A DNA stretch of 64,000 nucleotides from Chamaea fasciata (taxonomy: Eukaryota > Chordata > Aves > Passeriformes > Sylviidae), in NCBI GenBank assembly GCA_029207755.1, contig JARCOQ010000006.1, positions 24,882,022-24,946,021 of the forward strand, in the 5' to 3' direction. This document shows positions 13,887 to 26,720 of the stretch, one piece after another. Positions within the stretch are counted from its first letter, which is position 1. Each line of letters opens with the position of its first letter. The notes under the pieces are model-generated. The model was not told the origin of the DNA and ran no database searches. It saw nothing but the letters and a program-made list of their open reading frames with translations. Position numbers and translations under genes: made by a program.

Positions 13887-14734
13887 TGTTTATCTCTAAA
13901 TTTATTGAATGAATGAGAAGGAAAGCAAAGTGAAGCATGAAATCTCTGAGGAAAATATTGACACATTACCAGACCAAAGTAGGTTGCTTTAAAAAGGATG
14001 CAATCTTTGTTCCTGAAAAAAAGAGCCTTTAAGGACTAGCCTTCATTTTCCCTGGGGCCATTTCCAAGTGTGGTTAACCAACGATTATGTACATATTTAT
14101 GTTTTTTAATATTAGGTAACTATATTATATTATTGAGGTAAAAGTAAGTTACTAGTTTTTTTCTAAGATCTTACTATTCATAGGCAGTGAACAGTCCAAA
14201 ATGTCTATCTCTGCATACTACATCCTCATGAATGACCAAGATATTCAGCCACCAGTGCTTAATTTCCTGTTGCTGCAGTGTCAGTCACGAGCAGATCAGG
14301 TTAGTGTGTCAGACAGCACACTGGAGGAGACTGTATCACCTCTTCCTTATCTTTCAGTGGGAAAGAGATTTTGATCATTCATAGCTAGCACTGACAACCA
14401 CCTCTCATCTCTTCACATTTCCACCCACCCCTCCTCAAAAATACTTTTAAGTTTACAAAAGCAATAGTGGAGTCAGCATGGGATTCATTTCTTCACATAA
14501 AAACATTTAAGAAGGTGTTATACTTACTGTATTATATACTTCTGAGACAAGTGTTGTACTGAAGTCTGTGTGCAACTCAGAAAATTTCAAAACTTTTGCA
14601 TACCTAAGTAAAGATATCTTAGGAATAAAAAGTCAAAACACCACAAACTAAAACAAAAAAAAACACCAACCAACCCCAAAAAATCTAAACAAATTTTGAG
14701 CTTTTGCAGAATACAAAGTGCATAACTGTCATGG

Positions 14735-14860
14735 CACTAAGAAGGTGGTGCTTAGGAACATGGTTTAGTGGGGACCTGGCAGTACGAGGTTAATGGTTGG
14801 ACTAAATGATCTTAGAGGTCTTTACAAAAGTTAGCAATTTTATGATTCTATGATGGGGTA
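14735..14860 (+). mobile_element. CR1 3'-terminal fragment, plus strand
   Basis: The text GGTTGGACTAAATGATCTTAGAGGTCTTT followed by a terminal TTTTATGATTCTATGATG microsatellite is the diagnostic CR1 3' end. Only about 125 bases remain. Confidence 0.8.
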
Positions 14861-15892
14861 CCTTATTTTCCTTGACAATGTCTGGCAAAGGGTGCAAATT
14901 GTAAAAGAAAGAAACGCAAAAATGAGGAATTTAAAGATAATGAGATACCAAGATACCTGTCAGGAATCTAAGGGTTTCTGGAAGAGAAGTGAATGAATGA
15001 GACTGGGGAGGTTGAGGCACTGGGGGGAAGATCTTCTCCAGCTACATAAAAATGAGGTGGTAAAGTGTTGACAAGGTAGTCACCACAGGTCTAAGAAGGC
15101 TTGATAGGTGGGCTGAACCATAAAATTGAAAGTATGTAATGTGAAATTCCCCATTTAACCTGTCTCTGAGACTGAAGCGAATAATTTTTTTTTTAAAGTG
15201 TGTACTGATTTTAATGTTTAAACTTTTGCATACATGATCTTCACTTAGTTTCAAAATTCTTCTGGAGGAACAAAGTAATTCATTTTTCCACTACTAATTA
15301 ATTCAGTAATTCAGTATTAATTCTTAATATTTGAAAAAGTTTTAAATTTAAATGGAAACAAATGTGAATATAATTGCAGAGCAGTATCTATGCTACACAA
15401 TTTTAATAGCTCAGGAATCTAAATAACCTAGCAATCAATCTGAACTAACATTTTCCAAGGGATTACCGTAAACTTCTTTTACTATTACAGTAAAAGAACT
15501 GTAATTGTATCTTTCCCAGACCTCTGAGAAGGTCTTTATTTTTAAAATAAGATTTTTATTCAAGAATCCTTCCATATTCCTGGCATGGATTTTTTTTTTT
15601 TTTCACAAAAATTGAAATCTGAAAGCTCGTACAAGGGTCTATTAAATTATGTGAAAATCCTTCAGTGATACTTAAAAGGTCAACAAAAGACAAAAACAAC
15701 TTACAGAAACAAAACACCTTTTTAAAGATATATTAAAATGTAGTTTTATAAAAATTTTACAGGTCTTGGTAATAACAGAATAAAAGATAGTGCCAGTTCA
15801 CAGCAAACAGCATTCATACACTCTATCTGTCACCAAAATCATGTAATCCTGCTACAGTGGAGCTAGCACATGTATATCTTGCATGAATCATA

Positions 15893-16870
15893 CTCACAGA
15901 ATATCCTGAGTTGGAAGGAATGCTAAAGACTCATCACAATTCAAATCCTGGCCCTGCAAAGGAGTCATAGCATGTGCCTGAGAACATTGTCCAAATGCTT
16001 AAGTCTGGCAGGCTGGTGCTTTGACCACTTCACTGGGAATTCTGTTCCAGTGCCCGACTGAAAAAACTTCACCCTATGGGTGAAGAACCTTTTTCTTCAT
16101 ATCCAACCTAAATGTCCCCTGACTCAGCTTCATGTTGTTCCCTCAGATCCTGTGGGATCCTGGTCACCAGACAGAAGAAATCAGTGCCTTTGCTTCCCCT
16201 AATGAGGAAGTTGTAAAGTTAACTCTCAGTCTCTTCCAGACTGTAAAATCCAAGTGACCTCAGCTGCTCCTCATACGACTTCCTCTTCAGACTCTTCACT
16301 ATCTTTGTTGCTCTTCTATGGATGCTCCCTAATAACATTTTGACTATTTTATATTATGGTGCCCAAAACAGCCCTAGCACTCGAGGTGAGGCCGCCCCAG
16401 TGCAGAGCAGAGCAGGACAATCCCCACCCTTGACTGGCTGGTGATGCTGGGCATGATGCACCCCAGGACAGGGTTGGCCCTCCAGGCTGCCAGGGCACTG
16501 CTGGCTCATGTTCAACTTGCCATTGACCAGGAACCCCAGGTCCCTTCCTTCAATGCTGCACTCCAGCATCTCGTTCCCCAGTCTGTCTGCACATCCAGGG
16601 TTGCTCCATGTTGAGTACAGAATCCGGCACTAGCCCTTGTTAAACTTCACACGCTGGTGAATTCCCAGCCTTCTAATTTGTCAAGATCTCTCTAAAGGGC
16701 CTCTCTGCCCTCAAAAGCTTCTCACAATTTATTATTGTTGGCCAATTTACTCCATATACCTTTTGGCCCTGCATCCAACTATTCTGTGAAGAGGCTGAGG
16801 AGCACTGTTCATAAAATGGAGGCCTGGAGAATCTAACTAGTGACCAGTTACAAGACTGATGTAACCCCAC
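15893..16870 (-). mobile_element. CR1 LINE fragment, minus strand
   Basis: Nearly 1 kb of CR1 in reverse orientation: 3' end at about 15895 (ACAGAATATCCTGAGTTGGAAGG), then 3' untranslated region, then the tail of ORF2 at 16354-16570 on the minus strand, with LNMSQQCPGS-type text again. A further stretch to about 16870 holds more decayed ORF2. Stops and frameshifts are present. It forms an inverted pair with the 8.4-9.1 kb copy. Confidence 0.88.
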
Positions 16871-19800
16871 AAGTTCTTCATCAATTTTTATGGACAATAT
16901 GCATTATCATGACCAAATATCTAGAGTGAAAAAACTGATGAAGGAAGTCTCCAAAAAGGAAACAAATGTCTTTAATGAAAAAGACATGTTCAAGTTTATC
17001 TGCAAGCCATGTTGTATTACATTAGAACTAGGAACTGCCCAAGCACATGTTAAATGTACAGGAAGTTCAAGGGCTCCATCAGCAGAAAAGCTTCCAGCTG
17101 ATATTTCTGGATTTCCATATACAATCTTGTTTACCTAGTGCAAACTCTACTGCATTGAGTATATACCAGACTGTCAGTCCTTGGACATATTTCTGTGTAC
17201 CAGGATCATCTCCTATATTGTCTGCAACGTCTTTTTTAACTCCAGACCGTGTATGTGTAGCCTTGGATTCTAAAGAAGGAATCACTCAAAAGTTATTTAA
17301 CAACTAAAATCCCAGCCAGGAAGAAGACAAATATGGATGAAGTCTCACCTAACAGCAGACTTCCTGCACTGAAAGGCTACCTCCTCATCGTAAATATTTG
17401 AATTAGTGGGAGGCACTCTTGCATTACCAAAAGCAGTCTTAAATTTACACAAATAGCAAATTGTAATTTTGCAAACTATACACTACTCCTGAAATTCACA
17501 TGCTATTTCAAAATTGGAGTTGGTTGAATGGTAAAACTTCTATATCAAAAGAACACTGCTCTGACCCCACTGAAAAACCTTATCTCTTTTTTTCATAGGA
17601 TTCAAAGAGAGAAAATGGATTTCTGGGGATGCAAAGTCTTACTTTGAATAAGGCAATGAAGTCTGAATTATTCAAGCTTGCTAACAAAAATTTCAGTTGC
17701 ATATATAGTAAGGAAATACTGATTCCTCCACACAAAAATAGGTGAAAGTAAACCTTTAATCTAGATATAAACTCCCTGTTATGTGTCTCTAGTTCACACA
17801 AACACCTTTAGTAGGTTTCTCTAATCCAATTTCATTCTCCACAGAACTAGGATGAAAAATGCAACAGAACCCCAAATTTATGAATTTTAAAAATAAAATT
17901 TGCACTTATTAATTTTTACCAGACATTTAGAATTGCAAATTAGGATCCAGTTACTTAACAAGGTATCTGAATGGCAATTTCGTATAGGTAAGTTTAAAAG
18001 TAAGACCACGAGAATTCTGGTATTCCTTCTTTGACTTCCCTTCATGCTTTTGTATCCTTGTCCTTACCAATGCATTGTAACACAGCTCCAGACAATAGGG
18101 ACAAGTGCCTCTTCACTGAAGTTAGTGGAACTGTGTTCCTTTTCCACCAGCTACAAATCTGGACCATGTTTCACTGACTTCCTGGAATATTCCAAAAAAT
18201 GACTGAGTAAATTAAATTTATACGCTTAGGCTTAAAACTAGGCTTTGGACAACGAGCAAGATCACAACACATGACAAGGCATCTGCAAATGACAGGAATT
18301 CTGCTCAGTCCCTGCACATTCCTCTTCCAGAATATAATCTAGACTATTTGCCACTTTGTCTCTTAAGATTGTGGTGATGGTTTCCCCCAGCCTTCAAGTT
18401 TGCTCTGTAATCCCCAGTTATCCCCTGGCAAGCCTTGACTGAATCAGATGAGTGTTGAACTGCTTCTTTACTGTACCAGTTGGGTGGTGAAGCATCTCTG
18501 ACTGTCAGACTGTCTTACACAATATAGGTGGGAACACTGACCATAAGAGGAACATCAGCTGCCCAACCAAAGGGGAGAATAATCAGCTCAACACTAACAG
18601 CATTGCAACATTCCTTACCTGAAAAGCAGCCCAAGGGGAACAGCAGCATTCCTGCTGGAACTTTGGAAACTACAGTAGTTACCAGCTTGGGTATTCAAGT
18701 ATTACCCTGAACAGGTAATTACTGATGACTGAAGCAAATTATCTAGCAACCCTATGAACAGTGGTCCTAAGTGAGGCCGTTTGAACTCTCCTGGAATGAA
18801 GTGGGCTGCACCAGCAACTCCCTCTGAATGGGACACCTCTCAGAGCTCGTGAACCTTCAGGTTTGCCATACTCAAAAGACTGTGCTGATGATAAAGCCTA
18901 GTCTAATAGAATACACAGGCACACTTGAGGTTCAACCCATGTCTGTTGAGAAATGCTAAGGGATCTGACATATTTTACTGAACAAAAGGAGAATTTTCAG
19001 GAGGTAGCTTTACACTCATAGTTATAGATGTAGAGTTCTTTTTGCCTGTTTATGTATGTCTATTTATTTTGGTATGAAGGTTATCATGAGTCTATAATTA
19101 ATTCGCTGTTATAATTGTTGCAAATTCTACTGACTCATCTCATAAATGTTAAATTAGTTGATGGTTAAGTGCTGCTAAACCCTTTAGCACCCTTACTATT
19201 TTTTATCCATATCCTTCATACCCTTAATCTCTTGCATTACCAGTCTCTGTGAAAAATCTTTCTAAACTGATTCAAATCTAATTTTCTGATGTATACTTCA
19301 TCAATGTAGTAAGTTCTAAAGTGAACCTTGCCACCAAACTCTATTAATGTTTAATGGTAATTCTTTAAGTGGCCTAACCACTTACTAGCAACAGACCTTC
19401 TGCACTGCTAATATAGAACACACAAAAAGTTAAGCCTTCCCTCAGAAAGAGCAGTAATGTAACCAAGTAGATACTAGCAGGTGCATGTCATCTTAATGTT
19501 AGAACAGTAAGCATAGGCTGAAAAATAAGTGTCAGCTATTTTACTAGGCACCTGTTACTTGACTTTCACCATTTTGACAGGTGCCAGTGGGAATTTTTGT
19601 CCAGGCATCAATTAATAGAAGGATACTTAGATCTGTTAACACTAAGACAAAATCCTTTTTTTCATCAGTATTTTCAGTTCTCAAAATAAAAAGTAAAATA
19701 AAAGCATTTACTTCCCCCTAGTTGCTTCTGCACTGTAGTTAAAATAAGAAATTTGATTTTCAATTATACCAACAATGTGAGCGTATCACATTTAAACTTA

Positions 19801-20021
19801 AAAACCTATAAATAAACTCAAACATCTAGAATGAGTGTTAAACACAGTGAATTTTAATGGAGCAGTGAGAAACATACCCACAAGCTTAGTTTTTAGGTGA
19901 CAAAGGAGAGAAGGTTCTTTGCACTGAATGTTGTAGAAGGGCAAGTTGCCAAACTGAAAACAGGATAGGTTCTCTCTTTTTAACTTCATTTTTGCTGCCT
20001 GCTTGGCTTGGCTTTTGCTGC
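16871..20021. other. Downstream flank of the candidate gene, no gene seen
   Basis: AT-rich unique sequence. If the candidate minus-strand gene ending at 20022 is real, its 3' untranslated region begins here. ATTAAA (19858-19853, minus) and AATAAA (19068-19063, minus) are possible polyadenylation signals, neither proven. Short ORFs elsewhere in the segment look like chance. Confidence 0.45.
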
Positions 20022-20252
20022 CTACTTGGAGTTTCTGTTCTTATTAATGGTGATGGCTCTTACATCACCTCTTTTCTGGGAAGTGCCAGAAATGGTCTCC
20101 AGGAAGATCCATAAAAAGTTCCGCAAGAACTGGAAAGTCAAAGCATAACGTCGCTCATCTGAACTTCTGTCTTCCTGGGCATCAGTCGTCGGTTGTACTT
20201 GGCCTGCATTGCTGCCAGGCACAAACTGCTCTTTTGGGAAGATCTCCAGGTA
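20022..20252 (-). CDS. Terminal exon of an unrecognised membrane-protein gene
   Basis: The family is not recognised. A 231-base open segment of 76 codons plus TAG, entered through an AG acceptor preceded by a T-rich tract (TTTTCACTTATAAAG). It starts YLEIFPKEQF, is polar and acidic in the middle (DAQEDRSSDERR), has one amphipathic stretch (FQFLRNFLWIFLETI) and a basic C-terminus (TINKNRNSK). It contains at least five CpGs in an otherwise CpG-poor region, which suggests selection for protein. Phase 0 matches the donor of the exon at 22175-22443. Inferred to be the end of a cytoplasmic tail. The start of the gene is not in hand, so function cannot be stated. Confidence 0.55.
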   Translation of the reverse strand, partial: YLEIFPKEQFVPGSNAGQVQPTTDAQEDRSSDERRYALTFQFLRNFLWIFLETISGTSQKRGDVRAITINKNRNSK

Positions 20253-22174
20253 CTTTATAAGTGAAAACATATTAAATTAAGTTAATTGAATCTAAGGTCT
20301 TAATGAAAAACAGGTACATTTCAGTATTCTGATAGTAATGACCCAGAAGAACAGCATTTACCTGTCTTACTGAAATTCAATACTGATTCTCAAAATATAG
20401 TGATATTTACAGTTCTAATGAAAAGAAAATAATAGCATTCATTTTTATAAGGGTAGACAAATGCCTGGTAAACACTGGTAACAGCAATAATATTCCCCAC
20501 CTCAATTATTTTTAGCTAAAATATGTCAGATGGACTACTGGCTCAAAGTTATTCTACCTACTTTAATTAATACTGTACTAGCACCTAAAAATCCAATCTG
20601 CAACTGGATTTCTATCATATCCGGTTTTGCACATACAGAAAAAACCCATAAAGACCAGAAAGAGGTCCTGCAAGCTCTTCAGTTCTTAGGAAAATATTTA
20701 GGTAGGGTGTACCAGTAAACAAGCTATTCCCATTTTCAGTATGCCAGGCTATTTTCCCCTTCTTTTATCCACAGAGTTCTGCACAATATAAACACAGAAA
20801 AGTCAGATTATTTTGCAAAGTTACCATCTACTGTTGCTGATTAATTTTCTCCTATTCATTTTCATAATGTACTCAGCAGTTCCAATGGACCAGAAACAGT
20901 ACTTCTATTGTTTGTCTAAAGCACTTACATTACCACAAATTGTTCTAAAAGCGAAAAGATTTAACTTCATCATTATCTTTTACAGTGCATCATTATAGAA
21001 AACATCAGTACCTACAAATGATAGCTATTCAAAGTTTACACACTGTAAGACCATTAGGATAAGACAGCTTCATTATGCACATGGCTTGCAAGCACCATCT
21101 CTGGAACCCAGTGTGAAACAGTGGCTTCTGTGCCATAAGGAATGCCTTCTGCTTCATCTGCTTGACTTACAGCATTTGGGAATTGCCTACTCCTGTGCCC
21201 TTAGAAGGGGATGTTTAAAAGTTGACCAGGACTGCTAGACCCCAGCACCTACTATATACATATATATGTCTGTGCATATATACATATGACTGTATATGTA
21301 AATATTTACAGATTTGTGTTCTTTCCATTATATGGAACTCTGAGCAAGAAGGAACTAGATCAACAGATGATACAACCTGTGGTGCCAGATGGATGAAGTC
21401 CAAATGAATTTGCATTAAAAAAGCTGTAGACTTATCCATCCACATAAACAGTACCTTCTTTTTTTTTTTTTTAAATATTCATACTGTTGACAGTACAAAT
21501 CTGGCCAAAAATATTGATAACACAAGCATCACCATACTTTTTTTTCCAGCCATAAACTAGTAACATGCAGAGGACAACTCAAATAAAAGGATGAAAAATA
21601 CGGCAAGGTTATGGAGGGAGGCTTAGAAAGAGCAAATGAACCTGTCTTCTCAAGCACTAAAAAAATTAAATTCTATATCTAAGAAAGCCACATTCTAACA
21701 TAAGTATACACATATATTATTTAAATTTGTAAGTATATGTATAAATACACATAGAAATACAAGAGACTAGCACTAAGTATTTTCATCTGTGATAAATGTA
21801 TTACCTTTAAACATACAAACTGACTTGTCAGGCTTGCCTTCATATTCAGAGATACAAATACCAATTTTGAATTCAAAGCTGATCAGCTATTTGCAAAGGC
21901 CTAATCTATAAACAATATGTGACATCTTTAAGAAATTCTCAATATCAGCTCATAGTTTTTACAAACAACTTATATTAATATTATTAATTTCCACTACTTT
22001 CTCTAAAGGGATCCCCTTGTTTGTCCTACATATCAAGATAAATTAAAAATAGAGTTAAATTCTACCTTAAACTGAGCACGGAACAGCAACAATCAAATAA
22101 AAGACAATGTATCATTATGATGGTGAAGATGAAATATTAATGATATAAGTAATAATAAAAATCCTGCTACTCAC
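20253..22174 (-). other. Presumed intron of the candidate gene
   Basis: About 1.9 kb between two phase-compatible exons, bounded on the minus strand by GTGAGT at the 5' end and an AG at the 3' end. It contains alternating TA/CA sequence near 21245-21310 and a T-run near 21460. No other exon-like segment was noted in it. Confidence 0.45.
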
Positions 22175-22443
22175 CACATTGGAGTGAGGACTGACCTCCT
22201 CCACCTTGACTAGTAAACGAGCTATATCAAATTCAATGTCTTCTGGAGGTGCATTTGGTTTGGCAATTATATAACGGATATCACGTTCTATCATTCCTGG
22301 TTCCCTGAACTTCTTGACAGTCTTCCTTTGTCCATGAGCAGGTGTGGTGTCGAAAAGCACAATGCAGAACAAAGCAATCAAGCCACAGATGATGACTATT
22401 CCAGGCAACGAGGCAACCAGAGAAGGTAGGCAACTGCTCGTGA
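22175..22443 (-). CDS. Transmembrane exon of the unrecognised minus-strand gene
   Basis: Best-supported part of the candidate gene, although the family is not recognised. Eighty-nine codons end at a consensus donor (AATGTG then GTGAGT). The exon encodes a hydrophobic segment of about 20 residues (GIVIICGLIALFCIVLF) followed by a basic juxtamembrane stretch (GQRKTVKKF). By the positive-inside rule this gives a type I orientation with a cytoplasmic tail. Then come REPGMIERDIRYIIAKPNAP and an acidic stretch. Five CpGs are present. Two acceptors give the same phase: after CTTACAG (start 22443) or after GGAATAG (start 22395); the second has the better pyrimidine tract and would remove 16 residues before the membrane segment. 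It splices in phase to 20022-20252 and to the segment at 24304-24382. Confidence 0.58.
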
Positions 22444-22654
22444 CTGTAAGTGCCCTGATGTGGTGACAGCAAAACAAACCCCTTCAGAGAGTGCTGCATA
22501 TCCATGTCTGCATTCTGGTGACCAGTTCTTAAGTCACAGGCAGCAGCTTCTGCTTGAGAGTGTAGCAAGTTCTGCTACATCACAATTGGTGACATAGGGG
22601 CAGCAAACAAACCTGGCATGCTGATTGTGTCCTCAGTTAGTTCCAGCTCCTGCA

Positions 22655-22795
22655 CATCATAGAGTCATAGAACCAGAGAATCATAGACAGTCTGGAGCTG
22701 GAAGGTACCTTAAATATATTCTAGTTCCAATCACTCTATCATGGCTAAACAGTCCCAGCTCTCTCAGCCTCTCCTCATAGGAGAGATGTTTCAGT
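22655..22795 (-). mobile_element. CR1 3' remnant with internal deletion
   Basis: TCATAGAGTCATAGAACCAGAG followed by GGAGCTGGAAGGTACCTT is the reverse complement of a CR1 3' end. It then jumps to CAGTCCCAGCTCTCTCAGCC, a part normally several hundred bases away, so the copy has lost its middle. It lies about 200 bases upstream of the candidate transmembrane exon, inside the presumed intron. Confidence 0.8.
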
Positions 22796-24303
22796 ACCTA
22801 ATGATATCAGACATACTCCAAAGTTATGATAAAACTTAAAATTTCCACATCACCCAAAGGAAATCAGCCACCTTAGCCAGCTTGCTGGAATTTAACATAA
22901 ACTGGAAATACACCAAATTTAGCTTTCTTTTGAAGAAACACCTAGTTCATCATAACAACATTTTGCCTTATTTTTAGTATACCTAGTAGTCTTGTTTGTA
23001 ATACAGTCAGTAGAAAACAATAGAAAAATGTATACTGATATTGCCACTTAAATCGTAACATTGCACCAAGAATCCATATAAATATTTATGAAGCTTTTAT
23101 TTGTTATTTGTTGATTGAAAGCATAATTTAACATACCTTTTACTGAGTCTACCTGCCAAGACATCCTCTGTGAAAAAATGAAGTTTAAAACAGTTTTCAA
23201 CTAAAGTTCTGTATAAAGTATTTCATACTCTGAGTATGAAATGTGTACTCTTGGTTTAGGCAGTTTTGTTTGCTTGCTTTTTAACTGTCAGCTGATTTTG
23301 TGGGTATAGACAAGGCTTCTGGAGGCACCATAGTGAATGGAACTGGCACTGACTCTAGCATGCTGAGGCCAAGGTTTGTATTTAACTTGGAAAGATGTAG
23401 CATTTTGCAAGAAATCAGAAGACTTTAATTTTCAGAACTTTTTTAGTCAGAATCCCACATCTAAAAATCAGCTTTTGGCATTTTCCCATGGCTTTAGAAG
23501 GTATCCTACTTTGCCTAGAGTGAAGGAGAAAGTTCAAGACACAAGCTTTTGGGGATTTCTAGTAGGACGAGAAAGGAGCAAAAATCAGCCTTAGAAAAAT
23601 GTATGTCTTATTTGTAGAAGATATTTAACAGTTTTATGACATCCTGAGAATCCAGATGATTCAGCATAATGTTTTGTTTAGGATACAGAAATCTGGCAGA
23701 AAATAAACCCTCTTGCTTTCCAGCTAGTCCTCAGAGATGAGAGGCTGGGTGCAGCTAGGCTTAATTTCTGATTAGAAAAATTCAGCACCATCAATTCTCT
23801 TCACATTCAATAAGATCTCAGATGCAGAAATAGTGTGGCTTATGCTGTAAGTCTAGGCTCATTCAGAAGCAGCACAGTTCAACACTTAAAGTATGAGTTC
23901 AATAGGAATTTTCACAAACACAGATTCACAAATAGTGTGGTTTACTGGAGCAACAGACTATAGATTCTCTTTGATTGCCAATGATAAGTTCATTAAATCT
24001 TTAAAATATAAGGATAGATTTCAAAGCACCTTATGTTATATCTTTGGCAGTTACACAATAAATTAACCTTTCATAGAGAAAAACTGAACCTTTAATTTTA
24101 TGTGGTTTTCTTTGCCTTCTCATAAAATTATTAAAAGATTTTAAGATTTTTTTTCTGGAAAATTAACACCCACATGTTCTAGTTTTACAGAGTATCATTA
24201 ACAAGATCTAGCCAGCACACACTAAAAGATGAAACAATATGCGTCTCTATAAGCATTTTAGAGAATTTGAGGACTGCACTATGGAATTGAACCTCGTACT
24301 TAC

Positions 24304-24382
24304 TACCACCTGCTACACCTTGATGAGCATTGTGGAGAGGCATCAAAGCAGCTTCAATGTGCTTCTTTTGTATAAAATCCAA
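24304..24382 (-). CDS. Candidate small exon, unrecognised gene
   Basis: A 79-base open segment of 26 codons plus one base. It is entered through a strong acceptor (CTCTATTTTCCAG) and left through GTA/GTAAGT. It starts in phase 0 and ends in phase 1, matching both neighbours (28543-28729 upstream, 22443 or 22395 downstream). It encodes LDFIQKKHIEAALMPLHNAH and ends with a glycine-rich GVAGG just before the membrane segment. Its small size means the open frame alone proves little; the support comes from both splice sites and both phases fitting. Confidence 0.42.
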
Positions 24383-24784
24383 CTGGAAAATAGAGTCCAG
24401 GAACATGTGAGACAAGAGCTATTTTTTTCACCTCTAAGATGATTAGAATATGGCTGACAGGTCCTCAGGGACAAATGCTTCTCGGACAACTTCTGTTAAC
24501 CTAAACTACTTGCTAATGGAAACATAGGCTTTTCCCCAGATCCATTATTTTATCTCCAGTGAGATCTTTTAACCCCAAAATTTCCTTGAACTTACCTGGC
24601 ACCTGTACTGCCTGATATTAAGAACTACAGCTGCTATTAATGCCAAGCAAAAATATTTTCGCTACTATAGTAGCTTGTAAAAATCTATAGGCAAAAATAT
24701 CACTGCAACAGATGCTTGGCTATCTGGGTTTTGCACCCATTTGGGTTATTTATTAATTACAATTTAGGTGAAGATGCATTGAAA

Positions 24785-24900
24785 TTTTTTTCAAGCTCAA
24801 TTCAAATCATCTCTTGTTAGGTATAAACCTATTCTCTTCCACTGCAGTGTTCCATCTCACCTATTCAACTTAAAGGAGTAAATAGGGTATATCAACATTC
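24785..24900 (-). mobile_element. Fragment of the same LTR family as 26.2-26.7 kb
   Basis: The stretch from AAGCTCAATTCAAATCATCT to about AAAGGAGTAAATAGGG aligns by eye with 26450-26545 (AAGCTCAGTTCCAATCTTCT ... AAAGGGGTAAATCAGGG) with roughly four of five bases matching. A partial second copy of that LTR in the same orientation. Confidence 0.65.
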
Positions 24901-25384
24901 CAGCATGGAAGGTGTTTTCTCACAGAAAAAAAAAAAATCTTAAAGGGAAGAACACTAATGTATTTTGTTTCAACTCATGAGGGAAAGAAATTTTATCATT
25001 TTCATTCCTGTATGACCTCTTGATTTAAATATGTATATAGACACATTTCTTTTTTAAAAATCACATTCTCTGTACATTTATCTTTTATAGTGTTCTAGAC
25101 AATACATAATGCTCAGTCTAATGAGATTCAAGTGTTGCACCTATCATGATGAAATTAATTATTGCAATCAGGTTGTGTGATTTAACTTTCTAGGGACAGC
25201 CATACTCTAACAAAGCACGTAAGTAATATTATCATTGGTTTCCCCCTCATAATGAATAAAAAAAGATAGTATATGTTTTTACCTAAAGTAACTTCTGCCA
25301 TGATTGCTTGTGAGAAAAATATTGTCTGAGAAAAAATCTGCATTTCTAGAGTGAGGTAAGTGGACACTGTTAGGTGACTGCAGT

Positions 25385-25738
25385 TTTGTTTTGGTTTTTG
25401 TTTTTTTTTTTTGTTCAAGGGAATATACAGCTTCTACCTCAGAAGTAAAAAGTAAACTGTGTCTCTGTGAAGATTAGCTCTAACATGAAGAATCTGAATG
25501 AAACATTTTTATCTTAGGTTTCAAATCCCCTTTACAGAGGTTCATAAGAGAAAGGTCATTTTGTATTCACCATCCTTGTGTCTTTCAACAAGAGAAGAAC
25601 ACTTCCAAAGTACTAGGAACAAAAATTTGCATTTGCTTTTATAAAGAAGTTTTGATTTATCTATGATTCCTTTTCTTTTCAAGACAACATCTAAAGACAT
25701 CTTGTGAATGCATAATGCTTATATATATATATATATCC
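25385..25738. repeat. Simple repeats: T/G run and (TA) microsatellite
   Basis: Two simple tracts, a T/G-rich run at about 25385-25416 and an uninterrupted TA run of about nine units at 25718-25737. The sequence between them is unique with nothing recognisable. The 130-codon minus-strand ORF at 25657-26049 spans the TA run and is judged accidental. Confidence 0.7.
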
Positions 25739-26193
25739 GTAGATTTATGAAGGGAGAGGATAAGGATGAAAAAGCGGTTTGTATTTTCTACAAAATGACA
25801 ATCCATGTCCTTGCTAAAATAACCTGAACAACAGAGTTTGGTGTCTCTGCAGGTACCAAAGGTTAAGAATTCAGAAATTCTTGGTTTCTTCCTATAGAAA
25901 GATAAAAAGAAATCCAATTTATTACTGGAAAAGTTTGCCTCCTTTTTAAGTCTTGAGCAGTTGGAAACAATTCTTGCATAGCCCATTTTTGTGCTACATA
26001 AAAAAATGAATCCTGGTTCTGTTTCCCTTTTTAAATTAACATTCTTCAAACAATTACTACACTGCTCACAAGTCAGGTAGGTCTAAACACAATTGTAAGT
26101 TTGATACTCTAGAATATTGATGGCCATTCCTTGGAAATTCAATTCTGTTTATTTCCAACTTCTGATTTCAATAGTAGATTTTCAGTGACCGAA

Positions 26194-26720
26194 TGTCATG
26201 GTTTTGTAATGGTATTCTCCAATTTAGTACTGATGCTATAACCTTCACTCACCTCCCTTTCCCCCTCCAACTGGAAACACAAAAGACAAAGATCATGGGT
26301 TCAGAGAAGAATTTATTGGAGACAGATAAGTAACTGAGATAAGAAATTAACAGTATCAGCAAAATATTAATAAACAGTAACAGCAAAAATACTAATAACA
26401 AAATAATACAAAAAAGCCACCAAAATAAAGTTATACCCATTTTTTACAAGCTCAGTTCCAATCTTCTGCTGCAGGTACAAACTTATTCTCTTCTGCTGCA
26501 GTGTTTCATCTGCTTTATTCAACTTAAAGGGGTAAATCAGGGGGCTCTCTCTGCTATGTTTTTTTCACCTTAAGGAATGTTCTTTTCCCCTGAAGTGAGA
26601 GTCCCTTTCTCCCCACCTTGGCAATGATGTGAGGTTGTACCCAACAAAATCAGGATCTTGGCCCTTCCCCTTCACATCCAATGCAAAAAATTAACCCTGT
26701 CCTGGCTGAAAACAGGACCA
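26194..26720 (-). mobile_element. Solo LTR, minus strand
   Basis: On the minus strand it starts TGGTCCTGTTTTCAGCCAGG and ends ACCATGACA, close to the TG...CA of an LTR. An AATAAA polyadenylation signal lies at 26317-26312 and a purine-rich GGAGGGGGAAAGGGAGGTGAG block follows before the end, the standard U3-R-U5 order. Its start resembles the LTR at 7069, so the two may be related subfamilies. No viral coding sequence adjoins. Flanks (ACCGAA and TGAAAA) form no perfect target duplication. Confidence 0.72.

Noticed and set aside
25657..26049. 130-codon minus-strand ORF
   Set aside because: Runs through a TA microsatellite (IYIYIS), has no splice or promoter context and low-complexity composition; chance open frame.
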